29,108 nucleotides of DNA from Phytophthora sp. 'mugwort' (Eukaryota > Oomycota > Peronosporomycetes > Peronosporales > Peronosporaceae). The notes below the pieces were generated by a model. It saw nothing but the letters and a program-made list of their open reading frames with translations. It made no database searches and had not been told where the DNA came from. Both the position numbers and the translations under genes were made by a program. Of the stretch, positions 24,752-29,108 are shown piece after piece (positions within the stretch are counted from its first letter, which is position 1; every line of letters starts with the position of its first letter). Location of the stretch: contig JAUCEF010000130.1 of NCBI GenBank assembly GCA_033558025.1, positions 1-29,108 of the forward strand. The letters run 5' to 3'.

Positions 24752-25486
24752 TTTATATTTATTTAAATATATTGAAATATAAATAAATATTTCAAAAAAA
24801 AAAAAAAAGATAAAATAAATTAATATAAAATTAAATATATCTGGTGGTGTAATTAAAGCACTCAATAATATTATTTTTAAATAAAAGAATTTTCTTAAAT
24901 TAATAATTATTTTAATTTTTAAAATATTATTTGATATAAAAAAAAATAAAGAAAAAAAATAAATAAATATTATAAATATATAAATAAAAGAAGAAAAAAT
25001 AAAATCAAAATAATTATCAATTTTTGGTTCAAAATAAATTGTTAAAAGATATAAATTTGAAAAATTTAAATTTAATAAAAAATCCCAAATATGTGGAATA
25101 ATATTAGTAAAAATAAATTTTATTATAAAAAAATTAAAAATTATAAAAAAAATATAAAATTTTATAAAAATAAAATTTTCAAATTTATATAAACCTTTTG
25201 ATAAAAAAAACCAAAATAATAAAAAACTTAATTGAATTGTTATAAAAGTTGTTATGAAAATTGCTATAAAAATATTAGTAATAAAAATTTCAGTAATATT
25301 AGTAAAAATAAAATATTTTAACATATTTTTATTAAGTAAATTATTAACTAATAAATATATTAATTGATCAGAAAAATAATATGAAATTATAAAAAGATAA
25401 AAAAAAGTGATTAAAAGTATAAAAAAATTATATTTTAATTCAAATAAATGTAATTGTAAATAAGTTATTATTTTTTTTTTTTTCAT
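24743..25486 (-). CDS. tatC: Sec-independent (Tat) protein translocase subunit TatC
   Basis: Inner-membrane receptor/core subunit of the twin-arginine translocase (also called mttB/ymf16). The 247 residues fit the family. The protein starts with a short polar N-terminus containing HLFELKYNFFILL (usual HL.ELR.R), has six hydrophobic helices, and contains LSALITPPDIFNFIL near residues 208-222, which matches the conserved A...TPPD TatC block. WFFLSKGLYKFE near residue 92 corresponds to the usual F..PGL...E. It is encoded opposite to its neighbours. A TatA-like ORF at 8243-8341 may supply its partner. Confidence 0.93.
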   Translation of the reverse strand: MKKKKIITYLQLHLFELKYNFFILLITFFYLFIISYYFSDQLIYLLVNNLLNKNMLKYFIFTNITEIFITNIFIAIFITTFITIQLSFLLFWFFLSKGLYKFENFIFIKFYIFFIIFNFFIIKFIFTNIIPHIWDFLLNLNFSNLYLLTIYFEPKIDNYFDFIFSSFIYIFIIFIYFFSLFFFISNNILKIKIIINLRKFFYLKIILLSALITPPDIFNFILIYFIFFFFFEIFIYISIYLNKYKLI

Positions 25487-25504
25487 ATATTTAAAAAAAT
25501 ATTA

Positions 25505-25587
25505 GCCTACTTGGTGAAATTGGTAAACACGATAGATTTAAAATCTGTTCCCTTTTAGGGTTATTGGTTCAAGTCCAATAGTAGGTA
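25505..25587 (+). tRNA. trnL: tRNA-Leu (UAA)
   Basis: Class II tRNA with acceptor GCCTACT/AGTAGGT, anticodon stem ataga/tctgt with loop TTTAAAA giving TAA, a long variable arm, T stem attgg/ccaat, discriminator A. Reads UUA, the main Leu codon here. Confidence 0.95.
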
Positions 25588-25595
25588 TTTTTATT

Positions 25596-25678
25596 ATCAA
25601 AGTGGTGAAATTGGTAAACACGTTACACTTAGGATGTAAAGCTTAAAAGCGTTAAGGGTTCAAATCCCTTCTTTGATA
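25596..25678 (+). tRNA. trnL: tRNA-Leu (UAG)
   Basis: Class II tRNA with acceptor ATCAAAG/CTTTGAT, anticodon stem ttaca/tgtaa with loop CTTAGGA giving TAG, a long variable arm, T stem aaggg/ccctt, discriminator A. Its D arm is nearly identical to that of the neighbouring trnL(UAA), so one may derive from the other by duplication. Confidence 0.95.
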
Positions 25679-25760
25679 TTACTATAATAATATATTTTAA
25701 ATAAAATATATCTTTTTAGTGAAAATAAATTTATATTTTATTTAATTTTTTATCATTAAA

Positions 25761-27768
25761 ATGATTAATATATATATTAACAATATCGAATTAAAAGTTA
25801 ATAAAAATTTAACAGTTTTACAAGCATGTAATAATTTTAAAATTCAAATCCCTAAATTCTGTTTTCAAGAGAATTTACAAATTGCCGGTAATTGTCGTAT
25901 GTGTTTAGTTGAAATCGAAAATTCCCCTAAACCTGTAGCTTCATGTGCAATGCCTTTAATACCAAATATGAAAATATTTACTAATACTCCTTTAGTACAA
26001 AAAGCACGTGAAAGTGTATTAGAATTTCTTTTAATAAATCATCCATTAGATTGTCCTATTTGTGATCAAGCGTCAGAATGTGATTTACAAGATCAAACAA
26101 TGATTTTTGGATCGGATCGTAGTCGTTTTTTTTTTAAAAAACGTGGCGTTGAAGATAAATATTGTGGTCCTTTTATTAAAACAATTATGACAAGATGTAT
26201 TCATTGTACACGTTGTGTACGTTTTGCTAATGAAATTTGTGGAATTGACGGTTTAGGTACAACAGGTCGTGGTAATAAAACTGAAATTAATTTTTATTCT
26301 TCAAATATTTTTAAATCCGAATTTTCTGGTAATTTAGTAGATTTATGTCCTGTTGGTGCATTAACTTCTAAACCCTATACTTTTAAAGCACGTTCTTGGG
26401 AATTAAAAAAAAAAGAGGGTATTGCTATTTTAGATAGTATTGGTTCAAATATTAAAATTGATATTTTTAATAATGAAATTATACGTATTTTACCTAAAAC
26501 TAATTTTAATATTAATAAAGAATGGATATCAGATAAAACAAGATATTTTTTTGATAGTTTAAAATATCAACGATTAAAATATCCATTATTAAAAGATAAT
26601 CAAAACAATTTTCATAGGATTTCTTGGTTAGATGCTCTAAATATTATTAATAAAAAATTGATAATTACAGATAGTTTTAATGCTAAAAGTATTATTGGTG
26701 ATTTAACTGATTTAGAATCTCTTTTTTTATTAAAAAAAAATTTAAATAAATTAGGAATTTCAAATGTAAATTATGAACAATTTTTAAAAAATCGACAAAT
26801 TAAGATAAATTCTGATTTAGCTTCAAATTTTTTATTTAATAATACTTTAAAATCTATTGAAGAATCTGATGTTTGTTTAATAATTGGTAGTGATATTCGT
26901 CAAGAAGGTTCTATTTTAAATATTCATTTAATTAATCGTTTAAAAAAAGGAAATTTTAAAATAGCATATATCGGTAATAAAATTAATTTTACTTATCCAG
27001 TAAAACATTTAGGATTAACTTTTAAAACTTTAATAAATATTATTTTAGGAAAACATGTATTTTGTAAACAATTAAAAAAAGCAAAAAAACCTTTAATTAT
27101 TATAGGTAGTAATATTTTAAATCAAAAAAATGGTTTTTTTTTTATTATCAAAATTAAAAAATTTATCATTTATTAACCATAATATTAATTTCTTTAATTT
27201 TCAAACTTCTTTAATTAATTTTTTTGAAATTACTTTTCCAAAATCATTAAATATGTTAAATAATTCAAAATTATATTATTTATTTAATACAAATTTACAA
27301 AATAAATTAAAAATAACTAAAAATAGTTTTGTTATTTATCAAGGACATCATTTTACTAAAGATGCTCAAAATTCAAATCTAATTTTACCTGGATTAACTT
27401 TTTTAGAAAAAAATGGAATGTATATTAATTTAGAAGGTTTTATTCAAAAAAATGAACAAATTTTAAATGTAAATATAGAACAACGTAAAGATTCTATAAT
27501 TTATAGAAATCTTTATAAATTTTTATTAAATAAAAATCAATCTAAATCAGAAGCTTTTTTAAAAATTAAAGATATTTTACCTTATTTATTAAAAAAAAAA
27601 ATAAAAATTATTTATAATTTTAGTTTTAATAAAAAATTTTTAAAAATTAATATTAATTTTTTAGATTCATTAATTAAAAATAATTATTATACAAATATAT
27701 TAGAACAATATTCAAAAATATTGATTAATTCTAATAAAATTTTCAAAAATCAATCAAAATTATTATGA
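25761..27768 (+). CDS. nad11: NADH dehydrogenase subunit 11 (75-kDa, NuoG-like), with an internal frame break
   Basis: Iron-sulfur subunit of the complex I peripheral arm. The N-terminal module has a 2Fe-2S ferredoxin-like site (Cys34, Cys45, Cys48, Cys62), the His-Cys3 cluster ([19 protein letters not shown], near residue 95) and the 4Fe-4S sites ([16 protein letters not shown], later CPVGAL). A molybdopterin-type domain follows. The first frame runs to 27176 (471 residues) but its last residues are junk; the second frame resumes as [12 protein letters not shown] from about 27132 and runs to 27768. The change lies in a run of ten T (27134-27143): nine T would give one frame of about 668 residues, the length of two-domain Nad11. 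The TGA stop overlaps the nad1 ATG. Many other stramenopiles keep only the first domain in mtDNA. Confidence 0.93.
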
Positions 27769-28745
27769 TATACACAATTTTAAAATTTTTAATTTTCATA
27801 TTACCTTTATTAATTGCTGTGGCTTATTTTACTTTAGTTGAACGTAAAATATTAGCTTCTATTCAAAGAAGAAGAGGACCTAATGTTGTAGGTACTTTTG
27901 GATTATTACAACCATTAGCTGATGGTCTTAAATTATTCGTAAAAGAAACAATTTTACCAAGTAATGCTGATGTAATTTTATTTATATTTGCACCTATTTT
28001 AGCTTTTTTTTTAAGTCTATTAAGTTGGACAATAATACCTTTAGGTTTTGGTATGTTTTTTACTGAATTAAATATTGGTATTTTATATTTAATAGCAATT
28101 TCATCTTTAGGTGTATACGGTGTTATTATAGGTGGTTGGTCAAGTAATTCTAAATATTCGTTTTTAGGGGCTTTAAGATCAACAGCACAAATGATTTCAT
28201 ATGAATTAACTATTGGGTTTTCAATTCTTTCAGTAATTGTTTGTGCAAAATCTTTAAATTTAATTTCTATTATTTGGGCACAAAAAACGGTATGGTATTG
28301 TTTTCCTCTTTTTCCTATTTTTATAATTTTTTTTATATCTTGTTTAGCAGAAACAAATCGACATCCCTTTGATTTACCTGAAGCTGAAGCTGAATTAGTT
28401 TCAGGTTATAATGTAGAATATTCTGCAATGGGTTTTGCATTATTTTTTTTAGGTGAATATGCTAATATGTTATTAATGAGTAGTTTAACTACGATTTTAT
28501 TTTTAGGTGGTTGGTTAGCACCTTTCCCTTTTAGTATAAATTGTATTAATTTTTTACCCGGATCTTTTTGGTTTAGTATTAAAATTTGTTTTTTTGTTGT
28601 TTTATTTGTAGTTGCTCGAGCTATTTTACCTCGATATCGTTATGACCAATTAATGCGTTTAGGTTGGAAAGTATTTCTACCTTTTTCATTATCCTGGTTT
28701 TTATATACTGCAAGTATTTTAATAAGTTTTAATTGGTTAATTTAA
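27765..28745 (+). CDS. nad1: NADH dehydrogenase subunit 1
   Basis: Membrane subunit of complex I at the quinone-binding cavity. The 326 residues are of normal length. Conserved blocks: [21 protein letters not shown] near residues 20-40, [31 protein letters not shown] near residue 135, [31 protein letters not shown] near residue 190, and the C-terminal [22 protein letters not shown]. The ATG overlaps the nad11 stop as ATGA, which points to coupled expression. nad4L follows two bases after its stop. Confidence 0.98.
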   Translation: MIYTILKFLIFILPLLIAVAYFTLVERKILASIQRRRGPNVVGTFGLLQPLADGLKLFVKETILPSNADVILFIFAPILAFFLSLLSWTIIPLGFGMFFTELNIGILYLIAISSLGVYGVIIGGWSSNSKYSFLGALRSTAQMISYELTIGFSILSVIVCAKSLNLISIIWAQKTVWYCFPLFPIFIIFFISCLAETNRHPFDLPEAEAELVSGYNVEYSAMGFALFFLGEYANMLLMSSLTTILFLGGWLAPFPFSINCINFLPGSFWFSIKICFFVVLFVVARAILPRYRYDQLMRLGWKVFLPFSLSWFLYTASILISFNWLI

Positions 28746-28747
28746 TT

Positions 28748-29050
28748 ATGAATATTTTAAATCATTTTATTTTTACTTTTTTTTTATTCTGTCTTGGATT
28801 ATTTGGTATAATTTTAAATAGACAGAATATTATTATTATTTTAATGTCTATTGAATTATTATTATTATCAATTAATTTAAATTTTATTTATTTTGCAGTT
28901 TTAATTGATGATATAATAGGACAAGTTTTTTCTTTATTAATTTTAACAGTAGCTGCAGCAGAATCAGCTATTGGATTAGCTATTATGATTATTTTCTTTA
29001 AATTATATGGAGATATTTCAATTTATAAAATAAATTTATTATCATTATAA
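28748..29050 (+). CDS. nad4L: NADH dehydrogenase subunit 4L
   Basis: Small three-helix membrane subunit of complex I. The start MNILNHFIFTFFLF at 28748 is chosen over an in-frame ATG at 28733 inside nad1, because it gives exactly the usual 100 residues and leaves a two-base gap. Signature: GLFGIILNRQNIIIILMSIELLLLSINLNF (with the conserved Glu in the second helix) and LTVAAAESAIGLAIMIIFF. The last part of the gene is repeated just downstream. Confidence 0.97.
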   Translation: MNILNHFIFTFFLFCLGLFGIILNRQNIIIILMSIELLLLSINLNFIYFAVLIDDIIGQVFSLLILTVAAAESAIGLAIMIIFFKLYGDISIYKINLLSL

Positions 29051-29108
29051 TAAATTTATTTTCTTAAATTATATGGAGATATTTCAATTTATAAAATAAA
29101 TTTATTAT
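28989..29108 (+). repeat. Direct duplication of the nad4L 3' end
   Basis: Bases 28989-29042, the end of nad4L, recur at 29056-29108 with one T fewer and otherwise identical, up to the window edge. The offset is 67 bases. The second copy cannot be translated as part of nad4L because it follows the stop. It may be the start of a longer repeat or an assembly edge; what follows is not visible. Confidence 0.9.

Overview
This window is part of a very AT-rich mitochondrial genome from a protist. The gene set (nad, cox and atp genes, both large rRNAs, 18 tRNAs, a full set of bacterial-type ribosomal protein genes, tatC, full-length nad11 and atp1) and the order rpl2-rps19-rps3-rpl16 ... rps14-rps8-rpl6-rps2-rps4 point to a stramenopile. 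Mitochondrial atp1 together with a two-domain nad11 suggests an oomycete or another heterotrophic stramenopile; I cannot name a genus. The code looks standard: tRNA-Trp has anticodon CCA, all visible Trp codons are TGG, and the TGA that ends nad11 overlaps the nad1 start.

Layout: (a) 1-5586, plus strand: 3' part of nad4, trnE, atp1, nad5, nad6, trnR. (b) 5587-5997: a convergence zone with a strong hairpin and a structured non-coding stretch that may be a divergent 5S rRNA on the minus strand. (c) 5998-9131, minus: orf137, cox1, a tiny TatA-like ORF, cox2. (d) 9132-14018, minus: a non-coding stretch with a 23-bp inverted repeat, trnW, rns, a minisatellite spacer, trnY, trnG, orf186, trnG, rpl5, rpl14 and five more tRNAs. 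(e) 14035-16670, minus: rnl. (f) 16703-23493, minus: the ribosomal protein cluster, with trnA, trnK, atp8, an unidentified ORF and trnI inserted between rps14 and rpl16. (g) 23522-29050, mainly plus: rps13, rps11, trnS, rpl31-like, trnL, trnL, nad11, nad1, nad4L, with trnC and tatC on the minus strand.

The genes serve oxidative phosphorylation (complex I: nad1, 4, 4L, 5, 6, 11; complex IV: cox1, 2; ATP synthase: atp1, atp8), mitochondrial translation (rRNAs, tRNAs, rps/rpl) and Tat translocation (tatC and perhaps a TatA-like partner).

The most unusual points are: four genes (atp1, rps4, the orf next to atp8, nad11) each broken by a one-base frame change; an rps4 whose linker holds about two dozen hexapeptide repeats; a 32-residue TatA-like ORF between cox2 and cox1; and a possible rrn5. 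The frame breaks could be sequencing errors, real indels, RNA editing or frameshifting, and the sequence alone cannot decide.
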